A stretch of 22,558 nucleotides of DNA from Acrasis kona. Lineage: Eukaryota; Heterolobosea; Eutetramitea; Acrasida; Acrasidae. The notes beneath the pieces were generated by a model. That model was not told the origin of the DNA. It saw only the letters and a program-made list of their open reading frames with translations, and made no database searches. Shown piece by piece: positions 15,449 to 22,558 of this stretch; the stretch's first letter is position 1; each line of letters begins with the position of its first letter. The stretch covers positions 1-22,558 of the forward strand of contig JAOPGA020000342.1 in assembly GCA_026419775.2 (NCBI GenBank), read 5' to 3'. The position numbers were made by a program, and so were the translations under genes.

Positions 15449-16342
15449 ATGAGCGACACAGAGAGGTCACATATTGTGACACACTCCGCAAAAGTCACAA
15501 AAGTTGATTACGGATCATCAGCTCCTTTAAAAACAAATGTAGATTTGGGAGAAGAGTTTGTGTACTCAATCAATCCAAGAAAAAATGACTTGACCCCAAA
15601 GCCACCACAAGAAAAGAATTCAATCCACTCTCGTTTCTTTACAAATAATTTACACACATATGCTCAAAAAGTATCAACTTTAGTGGATGCTGGGGTCCAG
15701 GATGATGGTGACGATAATCTTTTATTATTAAGTGAAATGAAATCAACAGCAAATTGGAGGTATGAATCTCCTTATACTTTAACATTAACCATTGAGGTGT
15801 GGGTTTTGCTTAATGTCCATCCTTACAGTAGTAGCTGTTTTGTTAGCGGTAGTACTAATTGTGTATAATCTATTCTTCTTAGTACCACACTTGTACGTTG
15901 ACCAAGTCCAACTTTATCATCTACCCATCAGTGACCGGGTGGTGGGGTTCCGCATCCTACTTGTTGGCGTTAACTTTAACGTTGTTAACGTTCAATTAGA
16001 AAGTGCGTATTTTCAAGTCTCGATAGGTATAATGCAACCAACATTTTACTAATCATTTTAGTCGACACATCGGGACCGCATAAATATAATCTAGAAACGC
16101 CGATAGAGTTCAAGTTTAATCAAACATCAGATGAATCAATATTGGTGCCCTTAGGCTCATCACAGTTCAAAGTAGAAGGCAGCATATCGTTGAGCAACAT
16201 GCCGACATTTCCGTACATTAGTGACTTGATCATTCGTAACGTCTTCGTACAATACGTCCTGAATGGTCAGATTTCTTTAAAAATAGGATTTCAAAACACA
16301 CCTGTCAAGGTAGAAAGAGTACAACAATATAGGCTATCATAA
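15449..16342 (+). CDS. LEA_2 (NDR1/HIN1-like) single-pass membrane protein
   Basis: The protein has 273 residues in three exons: 15449-15759, 15797-16026 and 16062-16342. The two introns are 37 nt (gtatga...ccattgag) and 35 nt (gtataa...cattttag). Splicing joins a polar cytoplasmic N-tail of about 103 residues (Lys/Pro-rich, then acidic) through Arg-Cys-Gly-Phe-Cys to one strong transmembrane helix (about 108-131). A lumenal or extracellular beta-rich domain of about 140 residues follows, with alternating hydrophobic residues and a Val-Pro-Leu-Gly-Ser-Ser turn. Basic-Cys residues next to the helix and a beta-sandwich after it are the layout of NDR1/HIN1-like LEA_2 proteins, often involved in membrane or stress contact. 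Sequence identity is too low to claim orthology. The exon structure is well supported because all three frames join without stops. Confidence 0.6.
15760..15796 (+). other. 37-nt intron (LEA_2-like gene, first)
   Basis: It begins gtatga and ends attaaccattgag. Its removal joins the N-tail frame to the transmembrane-coding frame, codon split AG|G. The acceptor is GAG, unusual next to the CAG/TAG ends of the others. Confidence 0.75.
16027..16061 (+). other. 35-nt intron (LEA_2-like gene, second)
   Basis: It begins gtataa and ends ttactaatcattttag. Removal splits a Val codon (G|TC) and restores the frame of the beta-rich domain. The ctaat motif lies 10 bases before the AG. Confidence 0.8.
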
Positions 16343-16612
16343 TGTAAAAAAATTTAAATCAGATCGTTGTGTTTTATTGTTGTGATTTTTTGAAACTCAC
16401 ATGAATAGCTTTGGTGCTTGTTTCTAACATTGCAATTCGTTGTACCACACCAATTCAAATTTTAGGTGTTGACTCGAGTTGCATGTCCGTTTCAAATCCC
16501 TTCACGATTGATAAAAATCCTCTTTTCTTCACCTAATGGCATTGACTCAAACTCTTGATTGATTGAAGCATTTTGAAGTTCAAGGTTGACAACCCTTACA
16601 TTGTGAACAAGT
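16343..16612. other. Spacer with no gene seen
   Basis: About 270 AT-rich bases separate the LEA_2-like stop and the Rrp4 start. No open frame, AATAAA signal or repeat stands out. It probably holds one 3' UTR and one promoter. Confidence 0.45.
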
Positions 16613-17654
16613 ATGAGCGGATATAAAGATGACTCTGATGAAGAGATGAACGTCAATCAAATAGAGAAAGACAATGAAGTTCTTTTAGATAGAAAATCAC
16701 ACGTCCAAATGACAAAAACAAACGGTCGCTTGCAAGTTCAAATTGTCACACCAGGAGAATTAATTGTGAAAAATGCTTCAAATGCACTATGGTAACATAT
16801 TCAATTATTGCCCTAATTAATACCTCAGTGGACATGGAACATTTAGAGACGACCAGGACCAACTGTTATCAAGCGTTTGCGGTATAGTGGAAAGGGTTAA
16901 CAAACTAATAAGCGTGAGGCCTCTCCGCGCACGTTACCCAGGTGAAGTTGGTGACGTAGTAGTTGGTCGCATCACTGAGATTACCGGCAAGCGTTGGAAG
17001 GTTGATATTCAAGCACGTCAAGATGCCGTAATGTTGTTAAGCTCTGTTAACCTTCCCGGTGGCGTGCAGAGAAGGAAAACTAACGAGGATCAGCTCAACA
17101 TGAGGTCAGTGTTTGCAGAGAATGACCTCATCGTCGCAGAAGTTCATTCCAGACCAAACAGAGATGGGTCCCTACAATTACAAACTAGAAGTTCAAGGTA
17201 CGGTAAATTAGAGAATGGTGTATTTGTGAGAGTATATGCTGCGCTTGTAAAGAGGTGCACTCAACATTTTCACACTTTTGATTTTGGAGTCCAGGTCATT
17301 TTGGGAAACAATGGTTACATATGGATCACTAAAAAAACACCAGTCGACGAAAACAAGCAAAAGAGCATGCCATTCTACACAAGTGCTGATGCAGATAAAA
17401 ACGAAGCCGAAGTGATTGAAGGAAAGGACAGAGAAAACATTTGCAGAGTGAGAAACGCCATTCTGGCCCTTCAATCTCAATTCCTGCCCATTTATCCTGC
17501 GACAATTCTAGATGTTATTGAAATGAGTAAAGGAATGGAGAGCAAGGAGATGACGTTGCCCGATATAACGCCACTGATAACAAAAAATGCAACGGCAAGA
17601 ATTCAAAAAAAGATGGAAGAGGAAGACATGGAAGTTGTTGAGGGTGGATACTAA
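16613..17654 (+). CDS. RRP4: Exosome complex cap subunit Rrp4 (S1 and KH domains)
   Basis: The protein has 334 residues in two exons: 16613-16791 and 16829-17654. It is the Rrp4/EXOSC2 cap subunit of the RNA exosome, which binds RNA at the entrance of the 3'-5' degradation channel in nucleus and cytoplasm. Diagnostic sequence: Val-Thr-Pro-Gly-Glu near residue 47; then Gly-His-Gly-Thr-Phe just after the splice junction; then the S1 domain (Arg-Tyr-x-Gly-Glu-Val-Gly-Asp-Val-Val-Val-Gly-Arg, Lys-Arg-Trp-Lys-Val-Asp, Leu-Leu-Ser-Ser-Val-Asn-Leu-Pro-Gly-Gly); then a KH-like part (Val-Ile-Leu-Gly-Asn-Asn-Gly-Tyr-Ile-Trp-Ile). Length is close to that of other eukaryotic Rrp4 proteins. The acidic N-terminus is lineage-specific. 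A short 126-base spacer separates it from the PLC gene downstream. Confidence 0.95.
16792..16828 (+). other. 37-nt intron (Rrp4 gene)
   Basis: It begins gtaaca and ends ctaattaatacctcag. Its removal restores Rrp4's conserved Gly-His-Gly-Thr motif right after the junction, codon split TG|T. This is the best-supported intron in the window because family homology runs across it. Confidence 0.93.
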
Positions 17655-17719
17655 TCATGATGCATTAAATATTGTGCTGACCATGACTTGATTGTTTTGA
17701 AATGCTGTCAAAGCTTAAC

Positions 17720-17725
17720 AATAAA
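17720..17725 (+). terminator. AATAAA poly(A) signal after Rrp4
   Basis: AATAAA lies 65 bases after the Rrp4 stop codon and 55 bases before the next gene's ATG, in a spacer of 126 bases. Confidence 0.5.
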
Positions 17726-17780
17726 CTATAAATAACTATTGAATCGTCTTGTAAAATATTTATTTATAGATTAGAACACA

Positions 17781-18665
17781 ATGAACCTTCGTACATGGAT
17801 GGACGATTCAAGGATCAAGAGTAAAAGATTACCAGAAATTTGTATACCCGGGTCTCACAATTCAGCTGCTAGTAGATTTTATGGGCGGGTTGTGTTCTCT
17901 AATTTTGTTCATTGCAACAATTTATCGGTAACGGAGCAATTGGAAATATGTGGTTGTAGATTTATTGATATTAGAGTTAGTGATGGAACATCAGATAACA
18001 TTTGTGTATCTCATCGATTTATTGTTGTAGACTCCGTCTCAACAATACTTTCAGAGATATGTGGCTTCCTACAAAGATTTCCTTCAGAAGTTGTTATAAT
18101 ATCCGTTAGCAAGGACTACGACCGGGACTTTACAAGACACCACAATCTTTACCAAATGATGTCCACAATCTTCGGTGACCTCATGCCTAAACTCTGCTCT
18201 GACAGACTTCTCAATAAAACAGTTGGAGAGTTGGTTCAAATTAATCAACGTTTAGTCATTATAGGTGATGTATTTAAAAATGGTTGCTCGTTTCAATGTT
18301 CCGATGATGGTATGGATAATAGTTGGTATTCTTGCCACAATAGTGATGTTGACCAATTGTTTTCAAACATTGAGCAGAAATGGGTGAATGTTGGTGCCCC
18401 AATTGACTCCATACATCGGCAAAGGTTAAATAGCACTGGACTAGCCACCACCAAAGATGTCAAAACTATTATAAAAGATGTTTTGAAAATCTTCGCGTTC
18501 CAGTTTGATGCCGGTCTAGAAAGTGATGGTGAAAAGTGTAAAAAGTTGTTATGCGACAAGATGAACAATGAATGGAAATCCAGACAGCTGAATCTTGTTA
18601 GTGTTGATTACATTGATGCGCACGTAGGATCCATCATCGTCGCTCATAACTTTACCCAAACTTGA
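17781..18665 (+). CDS. PLCXD-type phosphatidylinositol-specific phospholipase C X domain protein
   Basis: The protein has 294 residues and is a single X-type catalytic domain without C2, PH or EF-hand parts, as in PLCXD proteins and bacterial PI-PLC. Visible hallmarks: Ile-Pro-Gly-Ser-His-Asn near the start (His26, the general base/acid position); Gly-Cys-Arg-Phe-Ile-Asp-Ile-Arg (Arg65); Cys-Val-Ser-His (His78, second catalytic His); and Phe-Pro-Ser-Glu-Val-Val-Ile-Ile-Ser. Family members cleave phosphatidylinositol to diacylglycerol and cyclic inositol phosphate. The Ca2+-coordinating residues of eukaryotic PLC are not evident, so a metal-independent mechanism is likely. There is no signal peptide or membrane helix, so it is probably cytosolic. 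ATG 17781 follows an AT-rich tatttatttata stretch that may hold the promoter. The stop is TGA. Confidence 0.88.
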   Translation: MNLRTWMDDSRIKSKRLPEICIPGSHNSAASRFYGRVVFSNFVHCNNLSVTEQLEICGCRFIDIRVSDGTSDNICVSHRFIVVDSVSTILSEICGFLQRFPSEVVIISVSKDYDRDFTRHHNLYQMMSTIFGDLMPKLCSDRLLNKTVGELVQINQRLVIIGDVFKNGCSFQCSDDGMDNSWYSCHNSDVDQLFSNIEQKWVNVGAPIDSIHRQRLNSTGLATTKDVKTIIKDVLKIFAFQFDAGLESDGEKCKKLLCDKMNNEWKSRQLNLVSVDYIDAHVGSIIVAHNFTQT

Positions 18666-18704
18666 TGCAAAACACTAAAAAGGGGTAAATCTAAAGCGAT
18701 TGAA

Positions 18705-18710
18705 AATAAA
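18705..18710 (+). terminator. AATAAA poly(A) signal after the PLC gene
   Basis: AATAAA lies 39 bases after the TGA stop and about 155 bases before the receiver gene's ATG. Confidence 0.5.
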
Positions 18711-18774
18711 ACTCCACTGCCATAAAACAAATTTGTTTGACCATTTATAACTGTTTACAAGGATCTTTTACATT

Positions 18775-18873
18775 ATGTGGAGAAAAGAAAGTTCAAAAGT
18801 TTTAATTGCATCCGTTCTCTTCTGTCACCAACAAACATCAAAAAAACCTATACTAACCATTGAGCATGTGTAG
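18775..18873 (+). other. Possible upstream ORF overlapping the receiver start
   Basis: An ATG at 18775 opens 32 codons that end at TAG 18871-18873, so its stop lies five bases past the receiver gene's ATG (18866-18868) in another frame. If the mRNA begins upstream of 18775 this would reduce translation of the receiver. I found no fitting intron linking the two frames. Confidence 0.3.
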
Positions 18874-19273
18874 TTCGTCGGAGCCCCTTGATATACTAAT
18901 TGCAGAGGATAACGACATAACCCGAGCTTGCATGGAGAGGATATTGTCATCCATGGGCCACTCTGTCAAATGTGTTAGGGATGGAGCGGAGCTGGTAGAT
19001 CATATGGCCTTGAACTATGGAGTTAGTAATCAAAATCTACCAATTATACTTACAGACTACAACATGCCGAAAATGAATGGACTGCAGGCAGCTTCAAAAG
19101 TAAGACAGATGCATAGAGACCTGAAAATCGTTATGATAACCAGCGAAGCGAGCACGCTCACTGAAGACTCTGTCGATGAGTTCGTGGACGTAATAATACC
19201 AAAACCAGTGTCGAGAGACGTTTTGACTGATGCGCTACTTTTAGTAAGGACCCCCAACAGTCATTCAGTTTAA
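18866..19273 (+). CDS. Stand-alone CheY-like receiver (response regulator) protein
   Basis: The protein has 135 residues and consists of one receiver domain. It carries the full set of active-site residues: acidic pair Glu14-Asp15, phospho-acceptor Asp64 in Leu-Thr-Asp-Tyr-Asn-Met-Pro, Thr92 in Met-Ile-Thr-Ser, and Lys113 in Ile-Pro-Lys-Pro-Val. It should therefore be phosphorylated by a histidine kinase or phosphotransfer protein. There is no output domain, so it probably acts by protein contact or as a phosphate sink, as do eukaryotic single-domain regulators and the receiver of hybrid kinases. The ATG at 18866 is the first in frame. Its partner kinase is not in the window. It converges with the glycosyltransferase gene; 111 bases separate the stops. 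Confidence 0.92.
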   Translation: MCSSSEPLDILIAEDNDITRACMERILSSMGHSVKCVRDGAELVDHMALNYGVSNQNLPIILTDYNMPKMNGLQAASKVRQMHRDLKIVMITSEASTLTEDSVDEFVDVIIPKPVSRDVLTDALLLVRTPNSHSV

Positions 19274-19383
19274 AAATTGTAAATATAAACATATACACAT
19301 TTTTATCACACAACAATAAGAGTAACACAAACAAGGCTAGATCAGTGTAAAAATGCATGTTCAATTGTTCTTCAAACTTGACA

Positions 19384-19389
19384 TTTATT
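19384..19389 (-). terminator. AATAAA overlapping the glycosyltransferase stop codon
   Basis: The coding end is GAT AAA TAA followed by ATG, so AATAAA spans the Lys codon and stop. This is the same GATAAATAAAT arrangement as in the RFWD3-like gene at 13503-13508. Confidence 0.5.
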
Positions 19390-20983
19390 TATCCAACATC
19401 ATTTGATAATTACCAAATTCTTCCTTCTCTGCTGGAGGTCGGTACTGCCAAAAAGTATTAATAACACAATTTTCCTCGTCGTAAGATGGAAATATTGCCA
19501 AATGTTCTCTGTCGAAGGTGTGCATTGCATCAGAGTGCCACCTCCCCTTTTCTGTGCAGTATAGTGCTGGGTTCATCTCCAAAAAAACTCCATTCACAAT
19601 TTGCAATTGTCCATCGCTCAGCAGGTCAGGCATCCTTTCTTTCGCTTTCTTGATACAATCCTGATCGAAATTATTACAACCCTCTACTAACTTCTCTATC
19701 CATTTTCTATTAACCGCGAAACCCGCCCCATAAGGAACATCTCCATCGCTTGCACGGACTCTCTTGGATGCTTCGCTTCCAACATAAAGTGGTATGGAAC
19801 TACTAAACCTAGATAGTATAAAGGCTAGGGAGTCAGGATTCACGCAGGAATCCCATTTGGCCACAACAAACCATTCAGAAGTTGAAGTGGATTGATTGTA
19901 AACATTAAAAAGGTTATGTAAAATATCGTCGTCATCACTCACCTTGACGAAGCTTATTTGGTCCACTGTTACCTGCTCCACAAATTCTGGGTAAGAGGTA
20001 GAATTCGTTCGTGTTGGAGTGAAATCGGATGTTTGAGAACAATAATTGTCAATTTTGGAGAAGAGTGGGTCGTTCAAAGGCCACCATGCCCTTGTTTGCT
20101 CTAGGAGCTCGGGGGTATTTACATAATGTACACTTGCAATTCTGTCGCCGAGGTGATATCTTATACTACCAACATTGTTTCTTAAACCTTCCTGAGTACA
20201 CTGTTCATCAACATGATCTCTGTGTAATTCGATTTGGTCGATGCAGTTTGGTTGATTTTTAGTATTCTCCTCCTGGTCAAGAACCATTCTCAAACATTTA
20301 CTAATACTAACATCATAAAAATACATGTCCTTTCCGATTTGGAAAGGACATTGCCCGTATGTCCTTACAATAGTATCTATTGCCGACCTCGTCATGATTA
20401 CGCCAGCACCCCCGAGGAAGTGATAAGTTCCGTCTTCAAAATACTCGCAACGACTAGCGATTGTGGTCATCTTCTCTTGACCATTTGCGCGCATGCGAGC
20501 TAACAAGTGCATCATGTTTTTTGGTATCACAAATGTGTCGTCGTCCACAATAAGGAAGAAGTTTGCTCTAGAGTCTTCTCTGCTTGTGGCGAGTTCGTGT
20601 ATTTTGAATATAGCGGAAATGAAGCGATCCTGCGAAGATTCCTGTGTAATTCCTGTTCCTTCCACAACTTCAAGAATTGAGGGGTGAATTTGTTTTTGCA
20701 CCTCGTCATCTTTCTGATTGGTGATCAGCATCACGTTTCTTTGCTCGAAGCTTTGCACCCAAGCTTGAAAGTTGGGCAAAGCAACAGTGTAGTGTTGATT
20801 GTGACCCGTCACCATAGCAATATAAACTTCGCTTGAGTGTATACATATGTTTTTTGATTTGTGGTCTTTTTGCATAGAGTAGTTTGTTATTGATGTGGTG
20901 TTCGATATCAGTATAAGCAGTACTATCCAATGCATGGCAACATAAAATACACACACCATAATTTTTCTAGAGCAATATGTCAT
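19385..20983 (-). CDS. Type II membrane fringe-like (GT31-type) glycosyltransferase with duplicated domain
   Basis: The protein has 532 residues. A short basic N-tail and a signal-anchor helix (about 8-28) predict a Golgi or ER type II membrane protein. The first domain (about 50-290) has a DxD-type metal site, Val-Asp-Asp-Asp-Thr-Phe (147-151 for DDDTF), and Phe-Leu-Gly-Gly-Ala-Gly (189-194), the pattern of fringe/C1GalT-like beta-1,3-glycosyltransferases, which add a sugar to a glycan or peptide acceptor. A second, more divergent copy (about 340-500) keeps the layout: Trp-Phe-Val-Val-Ala-Lys-Trp-Asp-Ser-Cys (371-380), then Tyr-Val-Gly-Ser, then Gly-Ala-Gly-Phe (419-422). Its DxD is degraded to Lys-Trp-Asp. 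The first half is probably catalytic and the second structural. Acceptor and donor sugars cannot be told. The ATG at 20983 has no closer rival. Confidence 0.75.
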   Translation of the reverse strand: MTYCSRKIMVCVFYVAMHWIVLLILISNTTSITNYSMQKDHKSKNICIHSSEVYIAMVTGHNQHYTVALPNFQAWVQSFEQRNVMLITNQKDDEVQKQIHPSILEVVEGTGITQESSQDRFISAIFKIHELATSREDSRANFFLIVDDDTFVIPKNMMHLLARMRANGQEKMTTIASRCEYFEDGTYHFLGGAGVIMTRSAIDTIVRTYGQCPFQIGKDMYFYDVSISKCLRMVLDQEENTKNQPNCIDQIELHRDHVDEQCTQEGLRNNVGSIRYHLGDRIASVHYVNTPELLEQTRAWWPLNDPLFSKIDNYCSQTSDFTPTRTNSTSYPEFVEQVTVDQISFVKVSDDDDILHNLFNVYNQSTSTSEWFVVAKWDSCVNPDSLAFILSRFSSSIPLYVGSEASKRVRASDGDVPYGAGFAVNRKWIEKLVEGCNNFDQDCIKKAKERMPDLLSDGQLQIVNGVFLEMNPALYCTEKGRWHSDAMHTFDREHLAIFPSYDEENCVINTFWQYRPPAEKEEFGNYQMMLDK

Positions 20984-21088
20984 GCAGTGGTTGGGTCCAA
21001 CTGGAATGTAGCGGATTTTTCAATAAACCGCTTCTAGAATTGAAAAAAATATCCCATTTAGGCTTTATTTTCATTAGGGGTTTTTGGT

Positions 21089-21792
21089 TTGGGTTGTAAC
21101 CGAACAAATAATAAACAAAAACAAGATCATTCTTTATTCATATTTCAAGACTACAGAGTAGAACCACCTCGGGATGGAGTACCAGACAAGGAGAGAGGGG
21201 TAGTGGTTCATTTCCAGATGGGCCAAGATATCTCATCCTTCTACGTCGATAACAAGCCTAAACAGCACTACTTTAAGTTTACCAACAAGTACAGAACCTT
21301 GGTGGAGACATCCAAGGCCTCAACATCGCGAACATAAACGATAAATAGGCGAAGTTCTTTGTGGGTGACGACCAATACGAACACGCAGTTTCCAACCAAG
21401 AAGCCATCATCAAATGGCTTATCGCCAAGTTCAATCTCACAGGGGAGTCACCTCAAAAGACGAAAATCACAGTGACGGACGAGACTTCAAGGGTGGGGAG
21501 CTGCTATACATTAGGTCGCCTAGCACTGTGCAAACAGGAGAACAAGGCAAAACTCGAGGGTCAGCATGTGGTCAATAACGATTTGGACATTAGGTCGTTT
21601 AACGGGCCAAGCAGAACCAGCCAGGGTTCGCTTGATCAGAATAGTTTGGATGGGAGTGAGACTTCTAAGGGAGTAGCGAAGAGAAGGTCAAAGAACAACA
21701 AGGAGGACGATGAATATATCCCCGACAGTGATAGCGACACGACGATGGCGAACAACGCGCCAAAAAGACCAAGCTCAACGATGGCTCAGTAA
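21089..21792 (+). pseudogene. Unrecognised gene broken by a frameshift and a stop
   Basis: Open coding sequence of good composition runs to about 21300 (Asp-Tyr-Arg-Val-Glu-Pro-Pro, then ...Phe-Lys-Phe-Thr-Asn-Lys-Tyr-Arg-Thr). It then continues one frame over (Leu-Gly-Gly-Asp-Ile-Gln-Gly-Leu-Asn), meets an in-frame TAG at about 21346-21348 and resumes in the same frame (Ala-Lys-Phe-Phe-Val-Gly-Asp-Asp) to a TAA at 21790-21792. The tail is Ser-rich, then Lys/Arg-rich and acidic, as in nuclear proteins. No ATG with good context opens the first part, so an upstream exon may be missing. AATAAA follows at about 21813. No family is recognised; the change near 21300 has no obvious GT...AG explanation. 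Confidence 0.5.
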
Positions 21793-21890
21793 AGAAGTCT
21801 TCCCGGAAAAAACAATAAATACCGTGTAAAGCGTCAAAGTTTCTGACATCTCGGGCCCGATATTGGGTAATAAATATTTTATTTTATATT

Positions 21891-22499
21891 TCAAGACAAG
21901 TCTTGGGGCAAAAACAAGATATCCTTCTGGGATGACTGTAGAGATTTGACATTTTGTTTAAGCGACGCTAAATGAAAGTCTATCAAATCTTCCGTGTCTT
22001 GATCACTACCCTTTATGTTCGGCTTGTCATCATCAAGTGAATTCACAAGCTTTGACATGATTGCCATCATAGTAGTGTTCATCATCCTCATCTTCTTATC
22101 GTCATCCTTTTCAACCTCTTGCTGGCAAATCTTATTGGACAACTCTTTCTTTAAAAATCTCATGTTGCCTAATCTTTTTCAAATCGCGGGTATCTTTAGA
22201 AAAATTGTCAACATCAACAACAGTATTAACATCACCAGAGGATAACGTAAAATCTGCTTGAAATTTGTATTGATGCCTCACAATTACCAAGCTCGCGAAC
22301 CTCATCTTCAGAAGGTGAACTACCACTATCCTCACTGCAAATGTTAACTACCTTGGTCCTTTTATTTCTTCCAATTCCTGTTGATTGTTTTTTGTTCTTC
22401 TTGGTTGTGATGTAGTGTTCTATAAGTTGCTCTCTTGTGAATTCCAAAAGCGGCTTAATGTTCTCATTTTTTGTTACACTATGCCTCCAGTTCCGAAAC
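21891..22499 (-). pseudogene. Unrecognised, probably decayed gene, possibly 5'-truncated
   Basis: Read on the minus strand, coding character begins near 22499 (Trp-Glu-Phe-Arg-Asn-Trp-Arg-His, right after two TAA codons). It runs through a basic block and an acidic Ser/Glu/Asp block to about 22288. It then resumes in a second frame (Ala-Asp-Phe-Thr-Leu-Ser-Ser-Gly) after a possible 31-nt GT...AG interval (22257-22287). It changes frame again near 22150-22180, in runs of A and T, and ends with a Lys/Asp/Met-rich, probably helical tail at TGA 21891-21893. Starting at the internal Met at 22447 would be possible but cuts through good coding sequence. The last frame change has no intron solution. 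It converges on the broken gene at 21089-21792. Confidence 0.45.
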
Positions 22500-22558
22500 T
22501 CCCATTATTAGGCCTTCATCTTAGGGGTTGACCTATTTCCATTTCCCGTTGACTGACA

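Noticed and set aside
18824-18864. Possible intron before the receiver (tactaac...ttgag resembles the LEA_2-like acceptor)
   Set aside because: Neither this GT nor the one at 18814 gives the right phase to join an upstream ATG frame to the receiver frame.

Overview
The window reads as nuclear DNA of a compact protist genome. Nine protein genes can be assigned at least to a family or fold: caspase-fold protein, MOV10-type RNA helicase, class III cyclase-like receptor, RFWD3-type RING/WD40 protein, LEA_2-like membrane protein, exosome subunit Rrp4, PLCXD-type phospholipase, CheY-like receiver, and a fringe-like glycosyltransferase. A tenth intact gene encodes an unrecognised four-TM protein. 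TAA and TGA both act as stops at the ends of recognised genes, so the code looks standard. Four introns that rejoin reading frames or family motifs are only 35-37 nt long, with GT...AG ends and a CTAAY/TTAAC-like branch motif close to the acceptor. Eukaryotic RNA and repair genes next to a two-component receiver and a Cache/HAMP cyclase-like receptor suggest a free-living amoeboid or flagellate protist. Heterolobosea (Naegleria/Acrasis relatives) is my best guess; it is inference only.

Layout. Positions 1-2800 hold short gene remnants whose frames shift repeatedly, with no recognisable family. At 2918-4399 (+) is a caspase-fold protein lacking the catalytic His; its last codons run into an antisense remnant of a Harbinger-type DDE transposase (about 4383-4628). 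Then four minus-strand genes lie head to tail: a MOV10/SDE3-like SF1 helicase with a roughly 570-residue RGG-rich insert between two similar small domains (4809-9323), a four-TM protein (9408-10190), a Cache-HAMP-cyclase-homology receptor with degenerate catalytic positions (10498-13020), and an RFWD3-like RING/WD40 ligase (13504-15363, one 36-nt intron). An 85-bp divergent spacer leads to four plus-strand genes: LEA_2-like (15449-16342, two introns), Rrp4 (16613-17654, one intron), PI-PLC X domain (17781-18665) and a stand-alone receiver (18866-19273). A minus-strand type II fringe-like glycosyltransferase with two catalytic-like halves (19385-20983) closes the intact core. From about 21090 to the end, two convergent broken genes again show frameshifts or stops.

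Function. The genes do not form one pathway; this is ordinary eukaryotic gene packing. Two themes recur. First, there are several likely pseudoenzymes or degenerate catalytic domains: caspase His to Glu, a cyclase without its metal-binding Asp residues, and the second glycosyltransferase half. Second, there is extreme compaction: 35-37 nt introns, spacers of about 85-130 bp, and AATAAA signals overlapping stop codons. The most interesting single gene is the helicase, whose paired winged-helix-like modules and RGG domain resemble RNA-granule proteins. I see no CRISPR array, tRNA, rRNA or intact mobile element.
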